A stretch of DNA of 64,000 nucleotides from assembly GCF_004345665.1 (NCBI RefSeq), contig NZ_SLWR01000002.1:434001-498000 (forward strand). Reading direction: 5' to 3'. This document shows positions 43,277 to 51,511 of this stretch, piece after piece. Positions within the stretch are counted from its first letter, which is position 1, and each line of letters starts with the position of its first letter. The position numbers were made by a program, and so were the translations under genes. Under the pieces are notes generated by a model that worked only from the letters and a program-made list of their open reading frames with translations, searched no databases and was not told the DNA's origin. Source of the stretch: Kribbella antiqua. Its GTDB lineage: Bacteria; Actinomycetota; Actinomycetes; Propionibacteriales; Kribbellaceae.

Positions 43277-43305
43277 TTGACGCGGCCACACCCCGGCTCT
43301 ACGGT
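43277..43305 (+). promoter_or_regulatory. candidate promoter of the MFS sugar porter
   Basis: TTGACG (43277-43282), 17 bases, then TACGGT (43300-43305). Operator site 3 begins 18 bases after the -10 box, so a bound repressor would block initiation or clearance. Confidence 0.55.
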
Positions 43306-43323
43306 CCTGGACCAACGCGAAGT

Positions 43324-43337
43324 CTGGCACGTGCCAG
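43324..43337. promoter_or_regulatory. LacI-type operator, CACGTG core (site 3)
   Basis: CTGGCACGTGCCAG is a perfect 14-base palindrome of the same family as sites 1 and 2, lying between the candidate promoter and the start of the MFS gene. Confidence 0.7.
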
Positions 43338-43377
43338 TCAATCACCCGAGGAGAGCTCGAGCGGAAGGTTTTCGACC

Positions 43378-44811
43378 ATGACCCACGCACCCGGCACGAC
43401 GGGGGCGCAGCATCCGGCCTTACCCGCCGACAGCCCTGGCCCGCACTCCAGACGTCTGGGACTCATCGCCGTCGTCGCGACGTTCGGCGGTCTGCTCTTC
43501 GGCTACGACACCGGCGTCATCAACGGCGCCCTGGCACCGATGAAGGACGACCTCGGACTGACCGCCTTCACCGAAGGTTTCGTGGTCAGCATCCTGATCT
43601 TCGGTGCGGCCATCGGCGCACTCGTCGGCGGCCGGCTCTCCGACCGCTACGGCCGGCGGCACAACATCCTGATGCTGGCCGCGATCTTCGCACTGGGCAC
43701 GATCGGCTGTGTCCTCGCACCGAGCTGGCAAGTACTCGCGCTCTTCCGGTTCATCCTCGGCCTCGCGGTCGGCGGCGCCTCGGCGACCGTCCCGGTGTAC
43801 CTGGCCGAAGTCTCGCCGTACGAGCGTCGCGGCAGTCTGGTCACGCGCAACGAGGTGATGATCGTGTCCGGGCAGTTCGCCGCGTTCGTGATCAACGCGA
43901 TCATCTTCCAGCTCTGGGGTGAGCACGACTCGGTCTGGCGGTTCATGCTGCTGGTCGCCGTCGCCCCGGCGATCCTGCTGTTCGTCGGCATGTTGCGGAT
44001 GCCGGAGAGCCCGCGCTGGCTGTCGTCGCAGGACCGGGAGTCGGAGGCGCTCGCCGTACTCAAGCAGGTGCGTTCACCCGAGCGCGCGGAGGCCGAGATG
44101 GCCGAGGTACGGGCGCTGGCCGAAGAAGAGAAGCTGGCTCAGACCGGCGGCTGGGCCGACCTCGCGGTGCCCTGGATTCGGCGGCTGCTGCTGATCGGCA
44201 TCGGGCTCGGCGTGTTCCAGCAGTTCACCGGGATCAACTCGATCATGTACTACGGGAGCCAGCTCCTCGAGGACGCCGGATTCTCCGCCGAGGCCGCGAT
44301 CCTCGGGAACACCTTGTTCGGTCTGGCCAGTGTCCTGGGCATCTCGGTCGGCATCCTGGTGATGAACAGAGTCAACCGCCGGACGATGCTGCTGGGTGGC
44401 TTCGGGCTCACCACCAGCTTCCACCTGCTTGTCGGGCTTGCCGCCCTGTTGATGCCGGACAACTCCGTCAAACCGCATGCGCTGCTGGTGTTCGCCGTAC
44501 TGTTCGTGTTCTCGATGCAGGGCACGATCGGGCCGCTCGTCTGGCTGCTGCTCGCGGAGATCTTCCCGCTGAAGATCCGCAGTTTCGCGATGGGTGTGTG
44601 CGTCTTCTGCCTCTGGATGGCCAACGCCGGCGTCGCGTTCGGCTTCCCGCCCGTAGTCTCGTCCGTCGGCATCGCACCGACCTTCTTCATCTTCGCCGGC
44701 CTCGGTGTGTTCGCCCTCATCTTCATCGCCACGTCGGTCCCGGAGACCCGCGGCGTCACGCTCGAACAGTTCGAAGACACCTTCAAGGCCGCGCACGCGG
44801 AGAAAGGCTGA
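43378..44811 (+). CDS. MFS sugar porter (myo-inositol/hexose transporter type)
   Basis: 477 residues, twelve predicted membrane segments. Sugar-porter signatures are present: GGLLFGYDTGVINGAL in helix 1, GGRLSDRYGRRHNILM after helix 2, PVYLAEVSPYERRGSLV near helix 5, PESPRWLSS in the central loop and VPETRGVTLEQFED at the C-terminus. QQFTGINSIMYYGSQLL in helix 7 is typical of inositol/xylose porters. The gene is divergent from the ABC importer operon and shares its operator cluster. Confidence 0.92.
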   Translation: MTHAPGTTGAQHPALPADSPGPHSRRLGLIAVVATFGGLLFGYDTGVINGALAPMKDDLGLTAFTEGFVVSILIFGAAIGALVGGRLSDRYGRRHNILMLAAIFALGTIGCVLAPSWQVLALFRFILGLAVGGASATVPVYLAEVSPYERRGSLVTRNEVMIVSGQFAAFVINAIIFQLWGEHDSVWRFMLLVAVAPAILLFVGMLRMPESPRWLSSQDRESEALAVLKQVRSPERAEAEMAEVRALAEEEKLAQTGGWADLAVPWIRRLLLIGIGLGVFQQFTGINSIMYYGSQLLEDAGFSAEAAILGNTLFGLASVLGISVGILVMNRVNRRTMLLGGFGLTTSFHLLVGLAALLMPDNSVKPHALLVFAVLFVFSMQGTIGPLVWLLLAEIFPLKIRSFAMGVCVFCLWMANAGVAFGFPPVVSSVGIAPTFFIFAGLGVFALIFIATSVPETRGVTLEQFEDTFKAAHAEKG

Positions 44812-44816
44812 CCCCG

Positions 44817-45185
44817 ATGACTGTGCTGGTCGCCGTACCTGACAGCCCCGAGGGCGTGGCCGCCCTGGCCGCCGCCGTCGCCGAAGCCGAGCTCCTCGAC
44901 ACCGACCTCGTCGCCGTTAACCTGGCTCTCAAGCCGCTGGACACCTCCACCATCCCCTCGACTGTCGAACTCACCGTGCTCGAACGCCACGGCAAGTCCG
45001 ACCGCGATCCCGCCGACGCCGTCCTGGCCGACATCCAGGAACACCGCGCCCAACGCCTGGTCATCGGCGTCAAACGCCGCTCCCCCGTCGGCAAAGCCCT
45101 CCTCGGCAGCATCAGCCAACGCCTGTTGCTGGAGTCCCCCATCCCCGTCCTCGCCGTCAAAATCAACGAGGACCGCGACTACTGA
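44817..45185 (+). CDS. universal stress protein (UspA family)
   Basis: 122 residues. ATG at 44817, 5 bases after the porter stop. MTVLVAVPDSPEGVAAL is the first strand and loop, and the C-terminal KALLGSISQRLLLESPIPVL resembles the G-x9-G-S/T nucleotide-binding segment of the family. Small USP genes often accompany transporters. The 3' end overlaps the convergent LacI gene by 7 bases. Confidence 0.82.
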   Translation: MTVLVAVPDSPEGVAALAAAVAEAELLDTDLVAVNLALKPLDTSTIPSTVELTVLERHGKSDRDPADAVLADIQEHRAQRLVIGVKRRSPVGKALLGSISQRLLLESPIPVLAVKINEDRDY

Positions 45186-46198
45186 CGACGTGCCGGGCCG
45201 GTGGTGGAACGGAGGATCAGGTCAGGCTCGAGGACCAGTTCACGGTCGGGTACGGCGGTCTCCGTCGTACGGGCGATGATGCGGTCCAGGGCTAGGTGGG
45301 CCATGGCATGGGGAATTTGCTGGATGCTGGTGAGGTCGAAGGCGCGGGCGATGGCACTGTCGTCGAAGCCGATGACGGACACGTCGCCGGGGACGTCGAG
45401 GCCGTGCTGGGTGAGGACGCTCATGGCGGCCGCGGCGATGTCGTCGTTGAAGGCGACGATGCCGGTGGGCAGCTTGTCCTTCAGCAACTCCCGGGCGGCG
45501 AGCTGCCCGTCGAGTTGGTCCTCACCGTCGCAGCGCACGATCCGGATCTCGCCGTCGAGGCCGTGTGACCGCATCGCCTTGACGTAGGCGTCGCGGCGCG
45601 AGACTGCCACCAGCCCGGTCCCGCCTTGAAGATGGGTGATCCGGCGATGGCCCAGGTCGACGAGGTGCTGCACGGCCTGGGCCATGCCGTGTTCGTCCGA
45701 CGTACGCACGATGTCGACGCCCGGGTGGGGGACGTGCCATCCCATCACGACGAGGGGCACACTGCCGGCGAGTAGTGGTTCGGCGACGGGTGGGCCAAGC
45801 ATGATCAACGCGTCGAAGCGGAAGTCGTGCAAGGACGCCAGCGCCCGCTTCTCGTCCCGGCTGGTGGTGAGGGCGCTCAGGACAAGATCCCACCCGCGCT
45901 CTTCCGCCGCGGCGTACAGGCCGTCGATGAGCTCGAGGTGGAACCGGCCGGCCCGTCCGAACAGTACGCCGATGACGTGCGCCTTGAGGCTCGCCAAGGA
46001 CCGGGCCCGGACGTCCGGGCGGTAGCCGAGCTGCTTCGCGACCGCCAGGATTCGCTCCCGGCTCTGCGGGCTCGCCCCCGGCGCGTCGCGCATCACGATC
46101 GAGACCAGGGCCGGGGAGACTCCCGCACGCTTCGCGACGTCCGCGAGGGTGACCCGCCGCCGCGGCCACGGTTGCTCGTCCGCCACGTCCCCGACCAC
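45179..46198 (-). CDS. LacI-family transcriptional repressor
   Basis: 339 residues from the GTG at 46198, which has GGGAG eight bases upstream; a GTG at 46186 is an alternative. The frame is open to 46270. Helix-turn-helix RVTLADVAKRAGVSPALVSI, then a sugar-binding-type sensor domain. The recognition helix (SPALVS) differs from that of the other LacI in the window (SRQLVS), fitting the different operator cores. It is divergent from the second ABC importer operon, with three AGCGCT-core palindromes between. Confidence 0.9.
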   Translation of the reverse strand: MVGDVADEQPWPRRRVTLADVAKRAGVSPALVSIVMRDAPGASPQSRERILAVAKQLGYRPDVRARSLASLKAHVIGVLFGRAGRFHLELIDGLYAAAEERGWDLVLSALTTSRDEKRALASLHDFRFDALIMLGPPVAEPLLAGSVPLVVMGWHVPHPGVDIVRTSDEHGMAQAVQHLVDLGHRRITHLQGGTGLVAVSRRDAYVKAMRSHGLDGEIRIVRCDGEDQLDGQLAARELLKDKLPTGIVAFNDDIAAAAMSVLTQHGLDVPGDVSVIGFDDSAIARAFDLTSIQQIPHAMAHLALDRIIARTTETAVPDRELVLEPDLILRSTTGPARRQ

Positions 46199-46256
46199 CT
46201 CTCTGGCTCCCCACGACCGGCTCACCGTAGCGCACCAGGCCGGTCGAGCAGACCGA

Positions 46257-46270
46257 CTATAGCGCTCCAA
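46257..46270. promoter_or_regulatory. LacI-type operator, AGCGCT core (site 1, degenerate)
   Basis: CTATAGCGCTCCAA is an imperfect version of the two following palindromes. Its centre is 34 bases from site 2 and it lies closest to the LacI gene. Confidence 0.5.
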
Positions 46271-46290
46271 GGCTCTCCTGAAAAGACCAT

Positions 46291-46304
46291 CTAGAGCGCT
46301 CTAG
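46291..46304. promoter_or_regulatory. LacI-type operator, AGCGCT core (site 2)
   Basis: CTAGAGCGCTCTAG is a perfect 14-base palindrome. A TTGACA begins 4 bases further on at 46308, but no convincing -10 follows at normal spacing. Confidence 0.75.
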
Positions 46305-46325
46305 CACTTGACAGCGAAATCAGTT

Positions 46326-46339
46326 CTAGAGCGCTCTAA
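46326..46339. promoter_or_regulatory. LacI-type operator, AGCGCT core (site 3)
   Basis: CTAGAGCGCTCTAA contains the same 12-base palindrome TAGAGCGCTCTA; centre 35 bases from site 2. It lies 94 bases before the receptor start codon. Confidence 0.72.
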
Positions 46340-46432
46340 AATGTCGTAACAAAGTATTGACACGAGCGAAACGTGTCGCTTCCCTGGTGACTGGCGCCAC
46401 TCCGGCGCGGCCTCATGAAGGGAGCGACTCCC

Positions 46433-47485
46433 GTGTCACTCAAGCCCGCTTTACGCCCTCGATGGGCTCTGGCCACCGTGGCGGTCCTGCTGCTCACGAC
46501 CGCCTGCAACAGCGGCAAGCCATCCGCCGACAGCAGCAGCTCCAGCGACGGCACACCGGCCGCCGCCGCCAACGCGGCATCCGGCGGTACGGCGATCTTC
46601 GTCATCGGCGGCAAGTCGGACGACCCGTTCTGGTCGAAGGTGAAGCGCGGGGTCGACGACGCGGCCAAGGTCGTCCAGGCACAGGGCGGGTCGGTCACCT
46701 TCCTCGGTCCGCAGACCTACGACAACCTCGGCCCGGACGCCGCCAAGCTGGTCGACTCCGCCGTCAGCCAGGGCGCGGCCGCGGTGATCGGCCCCGACTG
46801 GGTGCCGGAGGCGGAGGACGCGGCGTTCAAACGCGTTGTCCAGAAGGGCATTCCGCTGTTCATCTACAACGCCGGTGGGATCGAGGCCGCGAACAAGCTG
46901 GGCGCGCTCAACTACATCGGCAGCGACGAGTACACGGCCGGCAAAGCCGGCGGCGAGTTCTTCGGCAAGCAAGGCGCGAAGAACGTGCTGTGCGTCAACA
47001 CCGTCCCGGGCGCCTCGAATACCGAGGCCCGCTGCCGCGGTATCGCCGACGGCGTCAAGGCCACCGGCGGTACGTCGAAGCAGCTGCCGATGCCCTCGTC
47101 CAACTTCGGCAACCCAACCGCCGTTGCCCAGGGCATCAAGGCGTCACTGCTCAAGGACGACACCATCGACGGCGTCGTCACCATCAGCACCCAGGACGCC
47201 GACAGCGCCGCCAGCGGCATCCAGCAGGCCAGTGCCGGCGACAAGGTCAAGCTCGGCACGTTCGACCTCGACGAGTCGCAGCTCAACCGGATCAAGGACG
47301 GCAAGCAGCTGTTCGCGATCGACCAGCAGCCCTACATGCAGGGCTACCTGTCGGTGTCCATGGCCCAGGGTTACCTCAAGTACGGGCTGGAGCTGCCGCA
47401 GAAGCCGCTGCTGACCGGCCCGGCCGTGATCAGCAAGGACAACATCGACTCGGCGATCGCCGGCGCGAAGGCAGGTGTCCGATGA
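46433..47485 (+). CDS. sugar ABC transporter substrate-binding lipoprotein (RbsB type), second importer
   Basis: 350 residues. The GTG at 46433 follows AAGGGAG and is preferred over the ATG at 46415. Lipobox LTTAC, a Ser/Ala-rich linker, then a type I periplasmic-binding domain (AIFVIGGKSDDPFWSKVKRG, VNTVPGASNTEARCRG, DQQPYMQGYLSVSMAQGYL). First gene of a six-gene operon; it overlaps the permease gene by 4 bases. It is clearly not a near copy of the first importer's receptor. Confidence 0.9.
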   Translation: MSLKPALRPRWALATVAVLLLTTACNSGKPSADSSSSSDGTPAAAANAASGGTAIFVIGGKSDDPFWSKVKRGVDDAAKVVQAQGGSVTFLGPQTYDNLGPDAAKLVDSAVSQGAAAVIGPDWVPEAEDAAFKRVVQKGIPLFIYNAGGIEAANKLGALNYIGSDEYTAGKAGGEFFGKQGAKNVLCVNTVPGASNTEARCRGIADGVKATGGTSKQLPMPSSNFGNPTAVAQGIKASLLKDDTIDGVVTISTQDADSAASGIQQASAGDKVKLGTFDLDESQLNRIKDGKQLFAIDQQPYMQGYLSVSMAQGYLKYGLELPQKPLLTGPAVISKDNIDSAIAGAKAGVR

Positions 47486-48534
47486 CGACCACCCACGTTG
47501 CCGCACCGCCCAAACCACGGGTCGCCGCGCCGTCCGGAATGTCGATCGGTGACCTCGCCCGCCGGCCGGAGACCGGGGCACTCATCGGCACCATCAGCGT
47601 CTTCGTCTTCTTCGCGATCTTCGGCGGCGGGCAGTTCCTCTCCGCCGGCGGCGCGGCCAGCTGGCTGAACGTCGCCGCCGAGCTCGGCATCATCGCCATC
47701 CCGGTCGGCCTGCTGATGATCGCGGGTGAACTGGATCTGTCCGTCGGCTCGGTCCTGGCGTCGAGTTCGATGACGGTCGCGATCGTGTCGGGCTACTGGG
47801 GCGCGCCGGTCATCGTCGGCATCGTCGCCGCACTCCTGCTGGGTCTCGTGGTCGGATTCCTCAACGGCCTGCTGGTCACCCGCACAGGAGTCCCGTCCTT
47901 CATCGTCACCCTCGCAACCCTGTTCGGGCTGTCCGGCCTCACGCTCGGTCTGTCCAGGGTCATCACCGGTACGACGAGTGTCGCGCTGGACCCAGGCCCG
48001 CAAGCCAAGCAACTGCTGGGCACGCTGGTCGCCGGCAAGTTCGAGGTGGCGATCTTCTGGTGGATCGCCGCGATCGTCGTGATCGGCTGGCTGCTGCACT
48101 TCAGCCCGTGGGGCAACTGGGTCTTCGCGGTCGGCGGCGACAAGGAGAGCGCCCGTACGACGGGCATCCCGGTGCAAGGCGTGAAGATCGCGCTATTCAC
48201 GGCGTCCGCCTTCGGCGCCGCGGTTGTGGGTGTCATCCAGAGCATCCTCTACAACAGCGCCCAGGTTGCGAACGGCCAGTCGTTCGTCTTCAACTCGATC
48301 ATCGCCGTCGTCATCGGGGGCGTGCTGCTGACCGGCGGCTACGGCTCGGTGGTCGGTGTCGTGCTCGGCACGCTGACGTTCTCGATCGTCAGCCAGGGGA
48401 TCTACTACACCGGCTGGAACTCCGACTGGGCGGCTCTCATCCTCGGTGTGCTGATCCTGGCCGCCGTACTGATGAACAACACGTTCCGGCGGATGGCGTT
48501 GTCCTACGCGCCGCGGATGAAGAAGAAGGGCTGA
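47482..48534 (+). CDS. sugar ABC transporter permease (RbsC type), second importer
   Basis: 350 residues, start ATG at 47482 in an ATGA overlap. Cytoplasmic N-terminus of about 30 residues and eight to ten helices. Family segments GLLMIAGELDLSVGSVLASS and GGVLLTGGYGSVVGVVLG are present. It lies 2 bases before the ATPase gene. Confidence 0.92.
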   Translation: MTTTHVAAPPKPRVAAPSGMSIGDLARRPETGALIGTISVFVFFAIFGGGQFLSAGGAASWLNVAAELGIIAIPVGLLMIAGELDLSVGSVLASSSMTVAIVSGYWGAPVIVGIVAALLLGLVVGFLNGLLVTRTGVPSFIVTLATLFGLSGLTLGLSRVITGTTSVALDPGPQAKQLLGTLVAGKFEVAIFWWIAAIVVIGWLLHFSPWGNWVFAVGGDKESARTTGIPVQGVKIALFTASAFGAAVVGVIQSILYNSAQVANGQSFVFNSIIAVVIGGVLLTGGYGSVVGVVLGTLTFSIVSQGIYYTGWNSDWAALILGVLILAAVLMNNTFRRMALSYAPRMKKKG

Positions 48535-48536
48535 CC

Positions 48537-49334
48537 ATGGTGACACCACTGCTCGAGTTGCGCGACGTCTGCAAGTCGTTCGGCGCCACCGACGTACTGA
48601 CCGACATCTCACTGCGTGTCCACCCGGGTGAAGTGCTCTGCCTGCTGGGTGACAACGGGGCGGGCAAGTCGACCTTGATCAAGATCCTCTCCGGAGTGCA
48701 TCAGCCGACGACGGGAAGGATCGAGGCGAACGGTGAGGCGGTCGTCTTCCGCAGCCCGCGCGATGCGAGTACGCACGGCATCGCGACCGTGCACCAATTC
48801 GGCGGGACGTTCCCGCTGATGACGATCGGGCGCTCGTTCTTCGTCGGCGCCGAGCCGACCAAGTGGCGTGGTCCGTTCCGGCGGTTCGACCGGAAGTTCG
48901 CCGGCGGGATCGCCGTACAGGAGATGCAGAGCCTCGGGATCACCCGGGTCACGGACGGGGACCGGCTGGTGGGCGGTCTGTCCGGTGGTGAGCGGCAGGC
49001 GCTGGCAATCGCGCGCGCCGTCTATTTCGGGGCGAAGCTGCTCATCCTCGACGAGCCGACGGCGGCGCTCGGTGTGAAGGAAGCCGCGCATGTACTGCGC
49101 ATCATCATGCAGGCCCGGCAGAAGGGCATCGCGGTCGTCCTGGTCACCCACCACGTGACGCACGCGATGACGGTCGGCGACCACTTCGCCGTACTGATCC
49201 GCGGTGCGCTCGCGGCCGACTTCCGCAAGGGCGAACGGTCGCGGGAGGAGATCACCGACCTGATGGCCGGCGGAGAGGCCATGGCCGAACTCGAAGCCGA
49301 GATCGAGTCCTACACCAAGGAAGGTCAGCTGTGA
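48537..49334 (+). CDS. sugar ABC transporter ATP-binding protein, second importer
   Basis: 265 residues, ATG at 48537. Walker A GDNGAGKST, signature LSGGERQALAIARAV, Walker B LLILDEPTAALG. A single ATPase domain, as in the first importer. The stop overlaps the GTG of the following oxidoreductase gene. Confidence 0.92.
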   Translation: MVTPLLELRDVCKSFGATDVLTDISLRVHPGEVLCLLGDNGAGKSTLIKILSGVHQPTTGRIEANGEAVVFRSPRDASTHGIATVHQFGGTFPLMTIGRSFFVGAEPTKWRGPFRRFDRKFAGGIAVQEMQSLGITRVTDGDRLVGGLSGGERQALAIARAVYFGAKLLILDEPTAALGVKEAAHVLRIIMQARQKGIAVVLVTHHVTHAMTVGDHFAVLIRGALAADFRKGERSREEITDLMAGGEAMAELEAEIESYTKEGQL

Positions 49335-50497
49335 GTCGACTGGGAGTAGCGGTGATCGGGGCCGGGATGGTCGGCCGGGCTCATGCCGCGGGTTATCGGA
49401 CCGCCCCGCAGCTCTACGACCTGGACCTGCCCGACATTCGCCTGGTGGCGATCGCTGACGCGCATGAACCGTTCGCGGTCGACGGTGCTCGACGCTTTGG
49501 GTACGAGCGAGCGGAGACGTCGTGGCAGGCCATCGTGGAAGCGCCGGACATCGACGTCGTTTCCGTTGCCATCGCCAACGTGTTGCACCGGCCCGTGGTC
49601 GAGGCGTTGCTTGCCGCCGGCAAACATGTGTTGTGCGAGAAGCCGCTGGCTCCTTCAGTCGATGATGCCAAGGCCATGGTCGCCGCGGCCGAAGCTGCTG
49701 ACACCCAGTCCGGGGTCGGCTTCTCGTTCCGTCGTACGCCGGGAATCAACGCCATCCGTGAACAACTTGGAGCTATTGGGCCGGTGCGGCATTTCAACGG
49801 CCACTACTGGTGCGACTACGCGCAGAACTCCGGCAACCCGATGAGCTGGCGCTACAAGGGCGGAGCGGGTACGGGCGCTCTGGCCGACATCGGCAGTCAC
49901 CTGATCGACCTGGGCGAGTACCTGTGCGGCCCGATCGCGAGTGTCAGCGGCGCTGTCTTCCAGACCTTCACCACCGAGCGTCCGGTGCCGCTCGGAGCAA
50001 CCGTCGGACACGCGGCCGGTGCCGTGGGCGACACAGCAGAGCCGGTGGAGAACGAGGACATCGCGACCTTCACGGCCACCTTCGCGAATGGTGCCGTCGG
50101 CACCTTCTCGATCAGCCGGGTCGCGCACGGCCTGCCGAACGGGCTCGGCTTTGAGATCTTCGCGGCCGACGGCGCCGCGGCGTTCGACCTGAATCGTCCG
50201 GGCGAGTTCAGCTTCGCCGATCACGGTCCCGACGGGAAGACGAACGGCTTCCGGTCGGTGCTGATCGGCCCGCAGCACCCGGGGATCGACAAAGGCATCC
50301 CGATGGACTTCCCGTCCGTCGGCCACGGCCAGAACGACCTGTTCGCCTGGCAGGCCCGCGCGTTCCTGGACCAGGTTGCCGGGCTCGCCAAGCTCCCGCT
50401 GGTGCCGTCGCTGGCCGACGGTCTGCACAACCTGGAAATCCTCGCGGCCGTCACCCAGTCCGCACTCAACAACGGGCAAGCCGTCTCGCTGATCTGA
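49331..50497 (+). CDS. Gfo/Idh/MocA family oxidoreductase
   Basis: 388 residues. NAD-binding GVAVIGAGMVGRAHAAGYR, then CEKPLAPSVDDAKAMVAAAE with the active-site Lys, and GALADIGSHLIDLGEYLCG with Asp and His. It is longer than the IolG-like enzyme of the first operon and lacks its specific segments, so the substrate probably differs. GTG start at 49331 translationally coupled to the ATPase gene. Confidence 0.9.
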   Translation: MSRLGVAVIGAGMVGRAHAAGYRTAPQLYDLDLPDIRLVAIADAHEPFAVDGARRFGYERAETSWQAIVEAPDIDVVSVAIANVLHRPVVEALLAAGKHVLCEKPLAPSVDDAKAMVAAAEAADTQSGVGFSFRRTPGINAIREQLGAIGPVRHFNGHYWCDYAQNSGNPMSWRYKGGAGTGALADIGSHLIDLGEYLCGPIASVSGAVFQTFTTERPVPLGATVGHAAGAVGDTAEPVENEDIATFTATFANGAVGTFSISRVAHGLPNGLGFEIFAADGAAAFDLNRPGEFSFADHGPDGKTNGFRSVLIGPQHPGIDKGIPMDFPSVGHGQNDLFAWQARAFLDQVAGLAKLPLVPSLADGLHNLEILAAVTQSALNNGQAVSLI

Positions 50498-50512
50498 AAG
50501 GAAACGCCACCT

Positions 50513-51511
50513 ATGAAGCTCGGCGCCTACACCGCCTGCCTGCACGACAAGACCCTCGAGGAGGCACTGGAGATCCTCCGCGACCTCGACCTCACCAGCG
50601 TCGAGATCAACGCCGGCGGTTTCATCGGTACGCCGCATCTGCCGGTCCCGGAGTTGCTGGCGAACCCCGACGCACGGAAGGAGTACCTCGCGATCTTCGA
50701 CCAGTACGGCATCGAGCTGACCGCGCTGAACTGCAACGGCAACCCGCTGCACCCCGATCCCGAAGTCACCCACGGCGAGGATCTGAAGCGGACCATCAAG
50801 CTGGCCGGCCTGCTCGGTATCAAGACCGTCATCACGATGTCCGGCCTCCCGGCGACCGAGGCCGGCGGCACCCGGCCGTCCTGGACCGTCATCCCCTGGG
50901 ACAGCGTCTACAAGGAGACGCTGGACTACCAATGGGACGAGGTCGCGGTGCCGTTCTGGACCGAGATCGAGGCATTGGCCGCACAGTACGACGTACGCGT
51001 CGCGATCGAGATGCACCCGCACAACCTGGTCTTCAACCCGGCCACCCTGAAACGGCTGGTCGAGCGGACGAACGCGACGCACATCGGGGCCGAAATGGAT
51101 CCCAGCCACCTGTTCTGGCAGCACATCGATCCGATCCAGGCGGTCGAGGATCTGGGCGAGCTGGTGTTCTTCGCGGCGGCGAAAGACACGCTGATCCACG
51201 AGACCGCGGCGATCAACGGCGTCCTGGACGACCGGTTCGAGTGGATCCCGGCTTCGGAGAAGCCGCTCGGTCTCGGTGGGCACTACACGGTCACCCGGTG
51301 GCCTGCGGTTCCCGGCTGGTCATTCGTCGCGGTCGGGCGTGGCCACGATGTCGACTTCTGGGCCCGCTTCCTGACCGCATTGCACAAGGTCAACCCGCAA
51401 CTCCCGGTGAACATCGAACACGAGGACGCGTCGTTCGGGCAGATCGAGGGTCTGAAGTTCGCCGCCGACAACCTGATCGCCGCGGCCGACCAGGCCGGAG
51501 TACTCGCATGA
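50513..51511 (+). CDS. sugar phosphate isomerase/epimerase-like TIM-barrel protein
   Basis: 332 residues, ATG at 50513 after GAAAGGAAACG. TIM-barrel markers: LTSVEINAGGFIG, RVAIEMHPHNLVFNP, IGAEMDPSHLFWQ and NIEHEDASFG, which supply the Glu, His and Asp ligands of the metal site. It is unlike the paralogous pair at 37.4 and 51.5 kb. It overlaps the next gene by ATGA. Confidence 0.88.
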   Translation: MKLGAYTACLHDKTLEEALEILRDLDLTSVEINAGGFIGTPHLPVPELLANPDARKEYLAIFDQYGIELTALNCNGNPLHPDPEVTHGEDLKRTIKLAGLLGIKTVITMSGLPATEAGGTRPSWTVIPWDSVYKETLDYQWDEVAVPFWTEIEALAAQYDVRVAIEMHPHNLVFNPATLKRLVERTNATHIGAEMDPSHLFWQHIDPIQAVEDLGELVFFAAAKDTLIHETAAINGVLDDRFEWIPASEKPLGLGGHYTVTRWPAVPGWSFVAVGRGHDVDFWARFLTALHKVNPQLPVNIEHEDASFGQIEGLKFAADNLIAAADQAGVLA

